Positions 48,161 to 60,494 of a stretch of 64,000 nucleotides of DNA are shown in pieces (position 1 is the first letter of the stretch; each line of letters opens with the position of its first letter). Source of the stretch: Aquilaria yunnanensis (taxonomy: Eukaryota; Streptophyta; Magnoliopsida; Malvales; Thymelaeaceae); contig CM077596.1 in NCBI GenBank assembly GCA_039654915.1, positions 6,510,001-6,574,000 of the forward strand, written 5' to 3'. The position numbers were made by a program, and so were the translations under genes. The notes beneath the pieces were generated by a model that saw only the letters and a list, made by a program, of their open reading frames with translations, had not been told where the DNA came from and made no database searches.

Positions 48161-48807
48161 CATCTTTAAAGATTCCAGGTTCTCTAAACGAGGTTAAAGC
48201 CGAGCATTCCATATATCCATTCCATACTGGGAACATCTATTCCCATCCAGTTGCCCCCGTAAAAAAAGAAGAATCAGTCTCAACATGGCCCTTTGTTTCG
48301 TTCCCCAGGTCGTACATAGCATTGCTACAGTCACAGTTGATGCCTGTGAAGGAGGAAGGTAGACACTGTTTCTCTTAATGGTGTATTAATTCTCATTAAT
48401 TTTTCTAGCCACATTTCATTACTCTTGCAAATTTAGTGGAACTAAATTGTCATACCTGTTCAATTGCAAATCCAGAAAACAGAAGTTCATGTTAAAGAGA
48501 ATGGATGTTAAGCAGTGTTGAAAATCGACAGCCTGATTGTTATAATCCCCACTTTTGTACAAGTTAAAGACAAATATGGCACTTTTTTGTAGAGATTTTG
48601 ATTGATTGAAGTTCTTGTAACAATGAGACATCAATATATAGGAGTAGGCACGCTGTTCTGCAAATGAAATTGTACATACATTCAAGTACATCTGCCAGTG
48701 AATGAAATATGACATTGTGGAAAAGCGTGTAGGCAACAATTATAACATCTAATAAGTACATTTTACACTACTTTTAAGAATTTTCAACTTTCAAAAATAC
48801 CAATATG
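48161..48807. other. Spacer between transposase pseudogene and AT-rich inverted repeat
   Basis: Non-coding as far as can be seen; probably the 3' untranslated part or flank of the transposase gene. Open frames on the minus strand (48419-48761) have no recognised domain. Confidence 0.4.
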
Positions 48808-49413
48808 CTCGATTTTTCATTTTTTAATTACCTTTTTAGGACTTTTATCAATTTTTTTCTATTTATCACCTTTTTTTCTGTAAATCACTTTTCTTTTATT
48901 TTTATCGCTTTTATTAAACCGTTATCGCCTTTAAAATAATATTATGGCCTTTTTAAAAATTTTATCACTTTTTAAAATTTACCCATTTTTAAAATTTTAT
49001 TGTGTTTTAAATAATATTATCGTCATTTTCAAAATTTTTATCGCCTTTTTAAAAATGTTTATCGCCTTTTCATAATTATAATCTTCTTTGACTAAATTTA
49101 ATAGCTTTTTAAATTTTATACTTTTAAAAATGTTTTAAATAATTTTATCACCTTTTTGAAAAAAAATTTCACCTTTTCATAAATTTTAGTGTCTTTTCCT
49201 AAATTTCCATCATTTTTTAAAAGTATGTATAAATTTTTTAAAATTTTTATCATTTTTAACGCTTTTTTCAAATTTTTATCATTTTTTAAAATCTATTGTC
49301 TATGGGTGTTTATCGCTTTTTTCATATCTTTAAGGGTTAATGGCAACATCCCCTATAGTCTAATGTAACTTACACTTGACCTCCTATCTTTAAAAACTAA
49401 TACTTTAAAAACT
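48808..49413 (+). repeat. Left arm of a ~0.55-kb long inverted repeat, T-rich minisatellite
   Basis: T-rich units such as TTTTTATCGCCTTTTTAAAA repeat irregularly, followed by AAGGGTTAATGGCAACATCC and a TAATGTAACTTACACTT segment. The same order is found inverted at 55348-55868. The two arms enclose the PMD gene. They could be long terminal inverted repeats of a Mutator-like element. Confidence 0.75.
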
Positions 49414-50808
49414 AATATATGACCCTAACTTCATTTGTAGCGTTTTACAACAACAACTCCTGACATCCAAAATTGAAACATCTGATAACTAAATTTCATT
49501 AATTTTAAAATTTTTCATATTTGTTTCGTAGCTAATTGAACTTCAAAAAATATTAAAATGATTTTACATGAAAAAAAAATACATATACTAGAATAAAGAA
49601 GACAACCAAAATTTAGTGGGAAATTTTCTACAGAATGTGGTTCACAAAGTGGCCCATAAATAGACACTAATGGTATAAATTCTGGGTAAAACAGTTAAAA
49701 AACTGGCCCCTAACCGTGTATCAGTGATGTAAACTCAAGCCCCTCAAATTGAACCACAAAATCCCATAATTTGTACCTAAAAAAAATGTGGTTTATATTA
49801 TGGCTAAAAAAAAACTCACCACAAGTGGCCACTCAAATTAAACCACAAGGGCTCCCAGAAAGTGCACCACATAAGAGTGGTTAACATTCTGGCCCAAAAC
49901 AATCAACCACTAATTTGTTGAGATCTCAATTCATGGGATAGACCTTCAACACGGGGGAATCTGGGTTTTTTGCATGCAAAAAGGGAACTGACTACTTTGA
50001 CCATAATGCTGAAAGTAGCTTTCAAGGTACATGGAGGCATCATTCTAGTACGGGTTAATATAAGAGATGGTTTTACCATTTTGAACCGTATATTAATTTA
50101 AAACCTGGGACTATAATGCCTGGGATTATGGGATGATATTATTGTGTTAAGATATACTGTAGATATATGTGATTTATTTTAACAAAATTGTGGGCTGAAA
50201 TAGCCATCTTAAGGAACTAGTGTGCCTAATTTGCAAATTAAAAAGTAAAAAGGCGATTTCAGTTCAAAATAAACGAGAAAAGTAAAAAATAGATGATAAC
50301 ATATAAAGAAAGGAGATATGGGTAATTGAAATGCGAGAATATGTTGATAAAAGCATTTTTTTATACGAATAAATATTAATGGAAAGAAGAGGAATTAAAT
50401 AATATATTTATCATACTTCAGTCCATATAAAGATTTAGAGGAATAACATTTTAGCATCCACGATACATCGATATAACATAACATAGTTCGAAAATCATGC
50501 ATATTGTCTTGAAAGAAAATTGAAAAGCATATCATATTGTCTATTAAGGAAATTGAAAAGCATCTTAGTTCCAACGCCATTCACCTTCTCTTTCCCCTCT
50601 TAACTGTAGGCCTATCTTTCATGTGCTTAGTACGGCTTTCCAACCATCCACCAGATGCAGGCTCATCTGAGTCTGACCTAGGTTCATCATCCGACTCCGC
50701 AGCTGAGTCATCTTCATAGTTTTCCTCATCCTCTTCATTCCAACCATCAGAATCTAAACCTTCTTCACCAACAATGTCTTCATGCTGGCCATCGTCATCC
50801 GCCTCATC

Positions 50809-51334
50809 TGTAACGACCCAAGTCTAGAACTGGTCTACGGAACATCTGCCCACACCACATGGGCTATCCTTTGGAAAAGGATAAGCGCTAGGTGTTTATG
50901 TTCTAGAATTGGAGCCTATATATCCACATAAGACTTCCCACAATTCACCCATGTGGGATATGGGGGTGTTACAAACTCCCCCCCTTATGTACCCAACGTC
51001 CCCGTTGGGGTCAATCGGATTACTTGGTTCCCTGGACCAAGTAACCTCTCTAATCGGACTACTTAGCCCCTGGCCAAGTAGCCTCTTGAATCCAGGATCA
51101 GTCCCGGTAGACGATGCATGTGCCCACTATGCCACACCATCGTGGTCTCGGGTCGGCTCTGATACCATCTGTAACGACCCAAGTCTAGAACTGGTCAACG
51201 GAACACCTGCCCAGACCACATGGGCTATCCTTTGGAAAAGGATAAGCGCTAGGTGCTTATGTTCTAGAATTGGAGCCTATATATCCACATAAGGCTTCCC
51301 ACAATTCACTCATGTGGGATATGGGGGTGTTACA
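50809..51334 (-). mobile_element. TRIM (miniature LTR retrotransposon) inserted in the PMD gene
   Basis: Two 165-bp direct repeats (50809-50973 and 51170-51334) start TGTAACGACC and end GGGGTGTTACA. They differ at about six positions. Flanking duplication TCATC is at 50804-50808 and 51335-51339. On the minus strand the initiator-Met primer site TGGTATCAGAGC (51156-51167) lies two bases inside one LTR, and the purine tract AAGGGGGGGAGTT (50974-50986) abuts the other. The total is 526 bp with only 196 bp internal and no protein. It needs enzymes from another element. Complete ends and close LTRs suggest a moderately recent insertion. Confidence 0.95.
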
Positions 51335-53329
51335 TCATCTCCTTCTGAATGGGATTCGGCACCAACTTCATCGCTCTCATCTCCATCACTATAGGAACCT
51401 TCATCCTGCACCACTTCTCTCTCACGATGACGATGTTGCTTGTGTTCCAAGCCAGTGTCTGTAGTTGTTCCGCCACATGTCACCTACAACCATAAGATAT
51501 ATCATTAGTATGTCATAATTGAAAACAAAATTTTATATAGACTATACACTTATACACTGTTTCAAAGACAATTTCTTTGCATCCTTCCACATTTTGTCCG
51601 TTACAGCCTTCTTTAGACCTGCCACTAAGCGCAGTAGCTTCTCGATAGTGTCTCTCCTCACATATACATTACATTTTAAAATTAGAAGCTAAGTCTGTTA
51701 CGGGATTGAGCACAATAACGTATGACATGATAAACTTACAAATTTTATTGAAGGATCAAGCAGTAGACCCTCGACATCCTTATCCTCAATGCTTGGAATT
51801 CTTAGCAGTTTAGCCTCTCCTGTCTTGAGATCCGGGAGCAACATAGATGCAGCAGGTAGTTGTATTTCAGCTCCTTCTATTATAGTGTCTGTTTCACGTG
51901 CAACAGTTGATATAGATGTCCCACCTAAGTCACTGGTAGATGCACCTGGGTCTCTGCCTTTCATGGCTTTGGCCAGCTCCTTCATCATGCCCTCTCACCA
52001 TAACTGAAATGTACTAGAAAGCAGAATGGTTGAATTATTGTCCCATAATGATCCTTCAACTGCTGCTGTCATTTTTGCACGGCGCCACTTATGGTTGAAC
52101 ATGGATGTTGGCGGCGGGTTCAGAATGGTCTTCTCATGCACTTGTCGAAAGCTAATGTGTTGTCTGAAGACCCTTTCACCTTAAAACCAAGCTCGACCAC
52201 ATGGGTTTTCAAGTAAAATTTGACACCTTGTTGCCCCTAAACTTTCACTCACGTACTGGGGTAGATCATCCACGTACTTCTCCCATGGCCACATTTTCAC
52301 CGCCGCCACATTCACTGTCTTAAATAGCTTAATATACATTTTAGTGTCATATGCCATACCCCCCAAGTGTCCCTTAGCATAATACTTTGCTCTAGGGTAT
52401 GTCCCATCTCCGCTCAAATTTAGGTTATGACCAATATCTATGAAATGCTTGCACACCCATGTCTGTGATTGCAAATAATTCATATTTAACATGATCATTT
52501 AATAATCATTTCAAATGTAACTGATGTAGATAATTCAATAAAGTAATTCAGCTATGTAATAGTTACCTGCCATAACTGCCAAAAGCCACAACTCCCTTGA
52601 GCACCCTTACTCAGACGATCCATATACAAGTAAAGATTAGCCAATGCAGTACTTCCCCAATTATACTTTACTAGTCGGGATGTGTCTGCTACAACTGAAA
52701 TCCATCATGTATAAAAACTGCTCGTGCTTGTATCACAAAATATGGTTGTCCCAACAAAGGTTGCTAGGAAAACATGAACCAAGTGATTCTTTCTCTCCAT
52801 GGTATTTGATCGGTAGCCTCTATACGTGTCAAGTACTATCTTAAAACTCACCATTCTTTTTTTATGGAATATCTCCCAACCATCACCGACTAGCAGTTGT
52901 AGGCGGGAGGCATCTTTGCATATTTCCACATCAATAGGAATCCGCTCGCCACGATAACGCAAGCTAGTTATTACCGCAAATTCTACAGGTGTCATGGTCA
53001 TCTCTCCAATAGATGGGAAGTGAAATGTGTGTGTCGTATCCCACCAAAAGTGGCTAAGTGCATGATCTAAGTGTCTGTCGCAGTAGGTGAACTTCAGTAC
53101 TTTGACTATGTTGAACATACCCGTTGCTCTTATCATATCTTTCACAGTCTTTGAGAACCCATTAAACCACTCCACCAGCAGCTTCACGCTGCCATGTCCA
53201 CGGTATGCACTGAGCCAATTCTATGCATATCAAATTACATGTCACAGTATGAAACTTGAATGTAACTTGAAATCTAACATAAAAGGGGTAACAGTTTCAT
53301 AGACAATTATATTCTTTAACAATAACAGC

Positions 53330-54600
53330 ATTTTGTTAACACTATCTATTTTTAAATTATACAGTCGCTATATTGAATTACATATCGCATTATTTGAATT
53401 TTTATCGTGTTTTTACAATAGTAATCGCTTTTCATAGTTATTTCATTTTTTAAAATTATTCTCATTGTTGTTAAATTTTACTCGCTTTTATAATATACTT
53501 GTCTTCTTTTCAATTTTTTAGCGCTTTTAAAATTAATATTATACCTTTTCTTGAGTTTTTTATTGTTTAACTTTTATAATTGTTATCACATTTTTTGTTT
53601 TTCTTATCATATTTTTAAAATTTGTACCATTTTTTTAATCAAAATAGCCTTTTTAAATTTTTACTCACGTATTAATAATTATTATCACCTATTTTACAGT
53701 TTTTAATTGCTTATCACTAAATCTTATCGACTATTTATAATATATCACTTTTTTTATATTTAGTCACTTTTTCAAAATACTTATCACTTTTTTTTAATTA
53801 TTATCACCTTTTTTATTTTTAATCAGATTTTAGTAATTATTATCAATTTTTTTTTACAAATTATAGCATTTTTTTGGTTTTTATTTATTTTTTAAAAATA
53901 TTTATTACATTTTACGTATTTATCATGTTTTATAATTTTAAAAACACTTTTAGTAAGTATTATCACTTTTTTTTTCAATTTATTTTTAGATTTCTTATTT
54001 ATCGCTTTTTTAATTAGCTATCACGTTTTTATATTTTATCAATTTTTAAAAATATTTCTAGCATTTTTAATTATTTATCACTTTTTTGAAAAAAAATTCA
54101 ATTGTTTTAGTTTTTTATAATTTTTTTTATTTAATCATTTTTTTAAAATATTTGTAGCATTTTAGAATTATTTATCACTTTTTTAGTTTTTAATAGCTTT
54201 TTAAAAATATTACCAATTCTTTTAACATTTATCACTTTTTCTTATATTTTATCACTTTTTTTTAATATTTAATCACTTTTTTTAAAAAAATTTCACTTGT
54301 TTTAGTTTTTATCACTTTTTTTATTTAATCATTTTTTAAAAATATTTTTTTCATTTTAGAATTATTTATCATTTTTTCAATTTTAATAGCTTTTTAAAAA
54401 TATTTACTATTTTTGTAACATTTATGAATTTTTTATATTTAGTTGGTTTTTTAACATTTAATCACTTTTTAAAATTTTTTTTTCACTTTTTTTAGTTTTT
54501 TTGTAGCTTTTTTAAAATATTTATTACATTTTAGAATTTTTATCACTTTTTGGTTGTTAATCGCTTTTTAGAAATATTTACCATTTTTAAAATAGTTTAT
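53330..54600 (-). repeat. T-rich minisatellite filling the long PMD intron
   Basis: About 1.3 kb of irregular units like TTTATCACTTTTTTAAAA, the same family as in the inverted arms at 48808-49413 and 55348-55868. On the gene's sense (minus) strand it is A-rich. It has no coding capacity. Confidence 0.8.
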
Positions 54601-55015
54601 GTTTCTTTAACATCCTACATATAAAATCCCCCAACAAATTTAGCAGTTAAAATGGAAACATACCGTCTGTAATAGGTGAGAAACGTGAGACTCCAGGTCT
54701 AAGAAGATAGTCGTTGAATGAAGGAATTTCTTCCAAGGTGTTAGTCTTTTGATCATTGATGTTCTGAAAATCGCATGATAATTCCTTCACATGGTCTCCA
54801 GCAGCACCGTGGGACATTGTTTGTGGATGAAAGGTAGGAATATGCAAGGTGAGGAGAGGAAAAGATAGACCTCTACGCAATGGGAGCAAAGAAGAATGGA
54901 GGAACATTAAATAATGGAGTTATAGGGGTAGGTGTAAAAATTAAATGGGGGTTGGGGAAATGTAAAAATTCAAGGGGGTTATGGAAATTTAATAGTTGGG
55001 TCATATAATATTAAT

Positions 55016-55416
55016 GGGTTAATGACAACATCTCTCTTATAGTCAATGTAACTTACACGTTCCATATCTTTCAAAACTTACACTTAACCCCACCTTCATG
55101 CCTTACTGTTTACACATTCTGATCTTCAAAATCATATCACTTTTTCAGGTTTTAATCGCTTTTTGAAAATATTTATCACTTTTTTAATTTATTATCAACT
55201 TTATTAATTTTAAATCATCTTTTCAAAATTATTATTGCTTTTTTGAAATTATATCACTTTCTTGGGTTGTAATCGCTTTTTTAAAAGATCTATCACTTTT
55301 TTTCAATTATTTTCACCTTTTTTAATTTGTAATCGCCTTTTCATAATTATTAGTTTTTAAAGATAGGGGGTAAAGTGTAAGTTACATTAGACCATAGGGG
55401 ATGTTGTCATTAACCC
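55016..55416. mobile_element. ~400-bp MITE-like element, GGGTTAATGACAACATC ends
   Basis: It starts GGGTTAATGACAACATC and ends with the inverse (GATGTTGTCATTAACCC). Both ends continue with matching TAATGTAACTTACAC segments, about 60-70 bp in all. The interior is the T-rich minisatellite. Its right end is part of the right arm of the large inverted repeat, so it may be a deletion derivative of that element. No clear target duplication. Confidence 0.6.
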
Positions 55417-55868
55417 TTAAGGATATGAAAAGGCGATAAACACCTAAAAAAGGTAACAAGAGTTTTTTAAAAAATGATAAAAATTTGAAAAAAGCGTCAC
55501 AAATGATAAAAATTTTAAAAAACTTATAAATATTTTTAAAAAATGATAAAAATTTAGGAAAAGATGCTAAAATTTATGAAGATGTGAAATTTTTTTTAAA
55601 AAAGTGATAATATTATATAAAAAATTTTAAAAAGGAATAAAAAACTATTAAATTTGTAAAAGGTGATAAAATTTTTAAAAAGGCAATAATATTATTTAAA
55701 ACAAGATAAAATTTTAAAAATGGATAAAATTTAAAAAGTGATAAAATGTTTAAAAAGGACATAATATTATTTTAAAGGCGATAAAAGAAAAAAAAACTGA
55801 TTTACAATAAAACAAAGGCGATAAACAGAACAAAGTTGATAAAAGTCATAAAAAAATGAAAAACCGAG
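55348..55868 (-). repeat. Right arm of the long inverted repeat
   Basis: Inverted match of 48808-49413. On the minus strand it reads CTCGGTTTTTCATTTTTTTA, then TTATCGCC-rich T-tracts, then AAGGGTTAATGACAACATCC. It is shorter than the left arm because of lost minisatellite units. Confidence 0.75.
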
Positions 55869-56815
55869 ATTATTTTAAAAAGTTCGATTAGCTACGAAAA
55901 AATTATGAAAAATCTTGAAAGTACTCATATGGTTTAATTTACCCATATTGGCTATATTAACTCCCTATTACCAACAAATACAACTACTATTCCTACATTA
56001 ATTCACTTCTGCATATTAAATCAAATTTCTCACATTAATTCTCATTCCTTTTTTTCATTCCACTCACCTTCTTCTTGTTATGTTGATACATACTGCTATT
56101 TCTCTCAAATTATTTAATACCATTTTTTAACTTTTATCTTACCTTAAATCAAACTCATCACATTAACTCTCTTTCTCTCAAAGTATTTACCACTATTCAA
56201 TACCATTTTTTCTTACTTCTATCTATATTATTTACCACTAACATGTTAACAATTATATTTACTGAATTTTTTAAATATAATATTACACATTATTTTATCT
56301 TTTTACACCTTATTCATTTTATAAACTAAACTTATTTACATTTACACCCGACAGAATCAAGTAATCGGTAAAAATCTATTACACGGTACTATTTTATTTT
56401 ATTTCTTTTTTTTCAATAGCCACTGTGGCAACTTGCTATATCGGCATTGTAGAATCACCTCAACAAGTATCGTAACAAATGATAACTTGAGGAGTGCGTT
56501 TTATTATGTACAGCTACAAATAACATACCTCAATTGAACAAAAGCTTCTGCACATGTTACTGTAAGGTGTTGGTACAAAATATGGTCATAAAAAAATGGA
56601 GCCTCATATGTCTGTCATATACACAAGGGTGTACTAACAAAAGCTCTAACTATAAACTAAGGGCTGGTTGCTACAGATGCTCAAAAAAAGGGCTGTAAAC
56701 CCCTTAACAAAAATATGGGTTATCTCGGCCAACAAACTTCCAAAACACCAACCTACTGGTATGCAGCGAAAATGATGGCCATCATATACACAAAAGAATG
56801 ATGCTAATCTATTGC
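55869..56815. other. AT-rich spacer without recognised genes
   Basis: T/C-rich low-complexity DNA (CTCATT and TTCTCTC tracts near 56000-56250), then average intergenic sequence up to the Ulp1-like pseudogene. Nothing coding is supported. Confidence 0.45.
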
Positions 56816-57900
56816 TTATTTCTCCTTTCGGGTGTTCTTCCTTTTACGCTTACCTGTTATAGCAACATCTTTTTCACACTTGTCGACTGAAAGGATTTGC
56901 TCCTTCTAAACATCAACACCACCCCATTTAAGTCGTTCTTTCGCAAACTAATTTGATGCTTCACGTTGCACTTCTGCTAAGAGTTGATTCTCCTAACATA
57001 GAATAAGGTCCAACAAGAAACGACACCGCTGCTCTTGTGAGTCCCACTAAAGAAAAAACCGTAACTCAAATCAGGTTGGGCTAAAAACAATGACCATGCA
57101 TGTATAAAACTAATTCCTCTTACCTCATTCACCAGCTGCAAAGTGCTTACTTTAGTAGGATTTGCCATGAAGTAGGAAACAAGTAATCCACAATTATTAC
57201 AGTTTGGTTGCTCTAGAAACGGATCATGTTTAACCTTCCAAAAGTCAACAAACTTGAAATGTGGAGGCTTCACGACAAGATCAAGTGCCTTACACTGAAA
57301 AAAATACACAATTTCAAACAGACAACAATAAATATGTAAATAAGCTCCAACATATAACAATGGCATTTATGTCCAAAAAAATTTGCGATGCCAACAACGT
57401 ACTTGCACATCCATCTTCTCAATGTACCGATGCATGCTAGAATTGGTATGCAGCGTGTTTCATACAAAGATATTGCAAAGAGTCAGATCCACAACAAACA
57501 AGAAAAAGTGGGAAGGTTCATGCATTGGCAAAAAAATCTGAATCACCAATGAAATTAGTATGTGTACAGCCATGACTGTATAACCACAAAAGCATTCAAA
57601 AAAAAAATCACATATCATCTACCTTATCACAGTTCGTTACATCAACAAGAAGCAGCTCTTTAAACTTCTGATTCTTACATAAATAGAGTACAGATTCATC
57701 TGGCCATGAAGCCATAAACTAGATAATTAAGGAACTTGTTAGCATGACCAAAAAACTACTACATATAGCTTTTACAGGAACATATAAATAAAAAAGGCTA
57801 AGAAGGTAGAAGTTATACCGTGAAGTCAAGCGTCAACCATCAGTTCCTCACGATTGATCCTTGGGATGAGGTTTCCCTTCAACTTAATGAAGCTAGACAA
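56816..57900 (-). pseudogene. Ulp1/C48-type SUMO-protease-like gene, multi-exon, broken
   Basis: Ulp1 (C48) cysteine proteases remove SUMO; related domains are common passengers of plant Mutator-like elements. An exon at 57537-57403 (after CAG, before GTACGT) contains SHFFLFVVDLTLCN, the catalytic-His block. The next exon at 57294-57124 (after TTTTTTTCAG, before GTAAGA) contains EQPNCNNCGLLVSYFM, with the oxyanion Gln and catalytic Cys. Between them the usual aromatic-Asp-Ser/Thr reads stop-Asn-Thr, so the catalytic Asp is lost and a premature stop is present. Possible upstream exons lie at 57723-57623 and near 57890-57820. The last exon ends in a basic KRKRKNTRKEK tail and TAA at 56816-56818, a likely nuclear signal. 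Other in-frame stops confirm a pseudogene. Confidence 0.8.
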
Positions 57901-58490
57901 TAATAGAGAATTAAATAACATTTGAAATTGCTTGGATGATAGAGAAATAAAACCTAGAGGGCTGGACTTACACATGTTCAACAAAGAGCACGATCACAAC
58001 GGTAACGAATCGGAAAGTGTGAGGACAGTCCTTTAGTGTAATGCCTTCTTCTTTACTTTAATGAGCAAGACTAGGAACAATAGAGAAATGATGAGGCTAT
58101 CCAATTGAACTAAAGAATAAAATAGTAAAATGTGGCTAGATCTAGAAGAAGATTCAGGCGAATTGAAGAACGGTGGGCATGGGTGTATAATTTTTTTTTC
58201 CTTTGTCTCTTGGCGGCAAGTTGATATAGAGAAGAAGAAGTGAAAAGAACCAATTACCTAGGGTTTTGGTTTCTACAGGTGAAATATATTTTTAGCCTAG
58301 GAGGGTTACGGGAAAAGAAAAAAAAATAATAAGAAAGAGTTTTATTTGGGTGATTATGACTTGGTTGGGATTTAGTTAACAAATATAGAATTAAGTAGAT
58401 AAATTTAATTGAAATTACTTTTGAAGAGAAAAAAAAAATTCTAGGAGGGGTGCAGCTACAAGTATATTTATTTTAATATTAGCGATACAT
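57901..58490. other. Flank of the Ulp1-like gene
   Basis: Could hold further 5' exons or promoter of the minus-strand Ulp1-like gene, but no domain is recognisable. AT-rich towards 58490. Confidence 0.35.
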
Positions 58491-60201
58491 GGGAAATTAT
58501 CCTATATAATAGTAGCATAAACCCGGTTTAAACCATGAACGCATGTAGACTAAAATTTTAGAGCCCTAAGCAAACAAATTCAGAATTGAGTGATGAAAAT
58601 TTATTTTGACTTATTTTTGCTAGAAGAATCCAATGGTGCTCCCAGATTTTCCATTCTATGCTCGGTTGGGATGACAAAAATGCCCTTCGCCTAAAGAAAA
58701 TGACTTTGAGCTTCCATCTTAGAATTTGACTTAATAACAACTAAAGGAATTATCTAAGGATTAAGATTATTAGTTTTACATTTATTTTCTAAGTTGATAG
58801 GTAAAATTATAAAAATACCCTTGAGGGTAAAAAGGGTAATTTTTGCATTTATTGGAAATTTTATTTTTCTTAATTTCTAGGGTTATTACATAACTAATTC
58901 TAATCATGAAGAAAATTTTTTTCCTAAAATTCTTCCCAATGATCTTTGCTAATATGACAATTTTTTATTTTTTTCATAATAGGTGCTTAGCCATATTTGA
59001 ATTATATTATTGTCCTAAGATGGACCAAATATGTAAGCTTTCATATAGTATATATTCATCCTAGTTGAAGAAAAAATTAATTGAAAATTTTTATATTAAA
59101 AGACATTTTTTTTTATCATAAAACAAAATTTGGCCATACTTGTTAAGTTTAAATTTTAATTTTTATAAGACATTTATTGTATTTGAAATATTATTTGATA
59201 GTAATATGGAACCAAGGAGAACATGTTTGAGGCAACAAAAAAAAAAAAGGAAAAAGCCTTTAGTGGTAATCTAGGAGTTTTAGCCATGAAAAGTAAGATT
59301 AACGCAAAAAAAAAAAAAAAATGCATACAATACTTGATTTTGTAACTTAGAATCAAGCACGAGCAAGTTTGTAGTAAAAGAATAAAATTTAGTGATAACT
59401 TAAAGATTTTTTTTAGTATTCTAGTGTTGATATAAATTTAATTAAATAGAAAATGATAAAATTAGGTTTCATTAAAAGAATAAAATAACTTATAATATAA
59501 AAGCTAAAAAGGTCGTTCAACTTTTGTTTAGTTCCAAGTAAAAAGGTTGTAAAAAATAAAAATAAGCTATTTTGAATTAAGTTGACTTAAGTTAAAATGA
59601 ATAAGGCATAAATTTTTAATAAATTTTTTGAGGTTTTATTCAAAATATAAGAAAAAAACATACAAGGTAAGTCCACAAGTGGAACATTCAATGAGAAAAT
59701 TAAGTGAAAAATAATTTTTTTCAATAAGTATGACACAAATATGGGCCATGATATCAATGTATAGACTTGGTAAGTAAACATTAAAAGTTTTTCCAAAGAC
59801 ATGTAACCATAAGTAATTGTACACTACTAAAAAAATGTAAATACTCTACTCTTGACTTTTAATAAAAAAAATGCACTCATCTCCAAGGTTTCAAAATCTA
59901 TACTTGCTCTCTATTTTATAGCCAGTCAATGTGATTATTCAAAATATAGTGGTCAAGTCTTGTAAAATTTTTTTTAATCTTTTTGGACAATTAATGCCTA
60001 CATATTGAGTTAGAAATTATGCTCATATCACTAAGGTTTAAAAATTTAGTCTTACTCATTATTCTTATAGTATAATAAGTCAACCACAGGAAAAAGAATT
60101 ATACAAAATATAGAAAAATAATCACAGATTTTTTTATTTTTCATGATTTTAGTGACAAGGACTGACAAATTTGATTCTCATTAAAAGATCGAAATAAAAT
60201 A

Positions 60202-60494
60202 CTCCCTCCGTCCTGTTTTAATTGAAACATTTGGCTGGGCACGGAGATTAAGGTGTATGTAATTTGTGTTAATTTTTTATGTAGTAAAAGTTTAAATAAT
60301 GATTAAAAAAGGAAAGATTCTTTTTTGGGTTTTGTGCAGTGAGAGGTTGAGTGGAGATTAAAAAAAAGAGTCTTTATTGGGTTTCGTGTAAAATGATTAT
60401 TTAATTGTTTGAACTTTCCAAAAGAGGAAACGTTTCAACCTTTTTGGGACTTCCCAAAAAGGAATATGTTTCAATTAAATTGGGACGGAGGGAG
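60202..60494. mobile_element. Stowaway-type MITE (Tc1/mariner-like ends)
   Basis: A 293-bp element begins CTCCCTCCGTCC and ends GGACGGAGGGAG, with inverted similarity continuing for about 30 bases (TTTAATTGAAACAT on each end). It is flanked by TA on both sides (60200-60201 and 60495-60496), the mariner target site. It has no transposase and would be moved in trans. Confidence 0.93.

Larger units (their letters stand above)
50581..54817 (-). pseudogene. Plant mobile domain (PMD, MAIN/MAIL1-like) gene, broken
   Basis: PMD proteins (aminotransferase-like, plant mobile domain) occur in host silencing factors and in transposons. Visible parts, in order: exon 1 from ATG 54817 to a GTATGT donor at 54663; a long T-rich intron; exon 2 from 53220 (after ATAG) with HTFHFPSIGEMTMTPVEFAV, the hallmark PMD block, continuing to ALANLYLYMDRLSKG and a CAG|GTAACT donor near 52567; exon 3 from about 52470 (TWVCKHFID, WPWEKYVDDLP) to a GTAAGT donor at 51739; a short helical exon (about 51645-51545); and an acidic exon (51484-50584; DEEDEEN-type runs) ending in a basic GKRR and TGA at 50581-50583. 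Stops follow SFYT (52705) and RAWF (52181); a TRIM element sits in the acidic exon. Exon 1 and exon 2 phases do not quite fit, so boundaries are tentative. Confidence 0.78.
48808..55868. mobile_element. Putative ~7-kb inverted-repeat element carrying a PMD gene
   Basis: The region is bounded by the arms at 48808-49413 and 55348-55868, which match in inverted orientation over most of their length, with indels in the minisatellite. A more conserved inner end, GGGTTAATG(A/G)CAACATCCCC, begins at 49334 and, inverted, ends at 55416. Inside is a multi-exon PMD gene on the minus strand. No target duplication could be fixed, so exact ends are uncertain. Known plant Mutator-like elements carry PMD genes, which supports a transposon reading. 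Confidence 0.55.

Noticed and set aside
48808..49413. Poly(A)/T tail of a LINE or SINE
   Set aside because: The T-rich sequence is a long irregular minisatellite found again in inverted orientation, with no adjacent LINE or SINE body.
49600..49930. Possible MITE with GTGG/CCAC-rich motifs
   Set aside because: Repeated ACCACAA-type words are visible, but no paired ends or target duplication could be fixed.
50909..51464. Two plus-strand open frames sharing their amino ends
   Set aside because: They start in the two LTR copies of the TRIM and run through non-coding sequence; the similarity reflects the LTR duplication.
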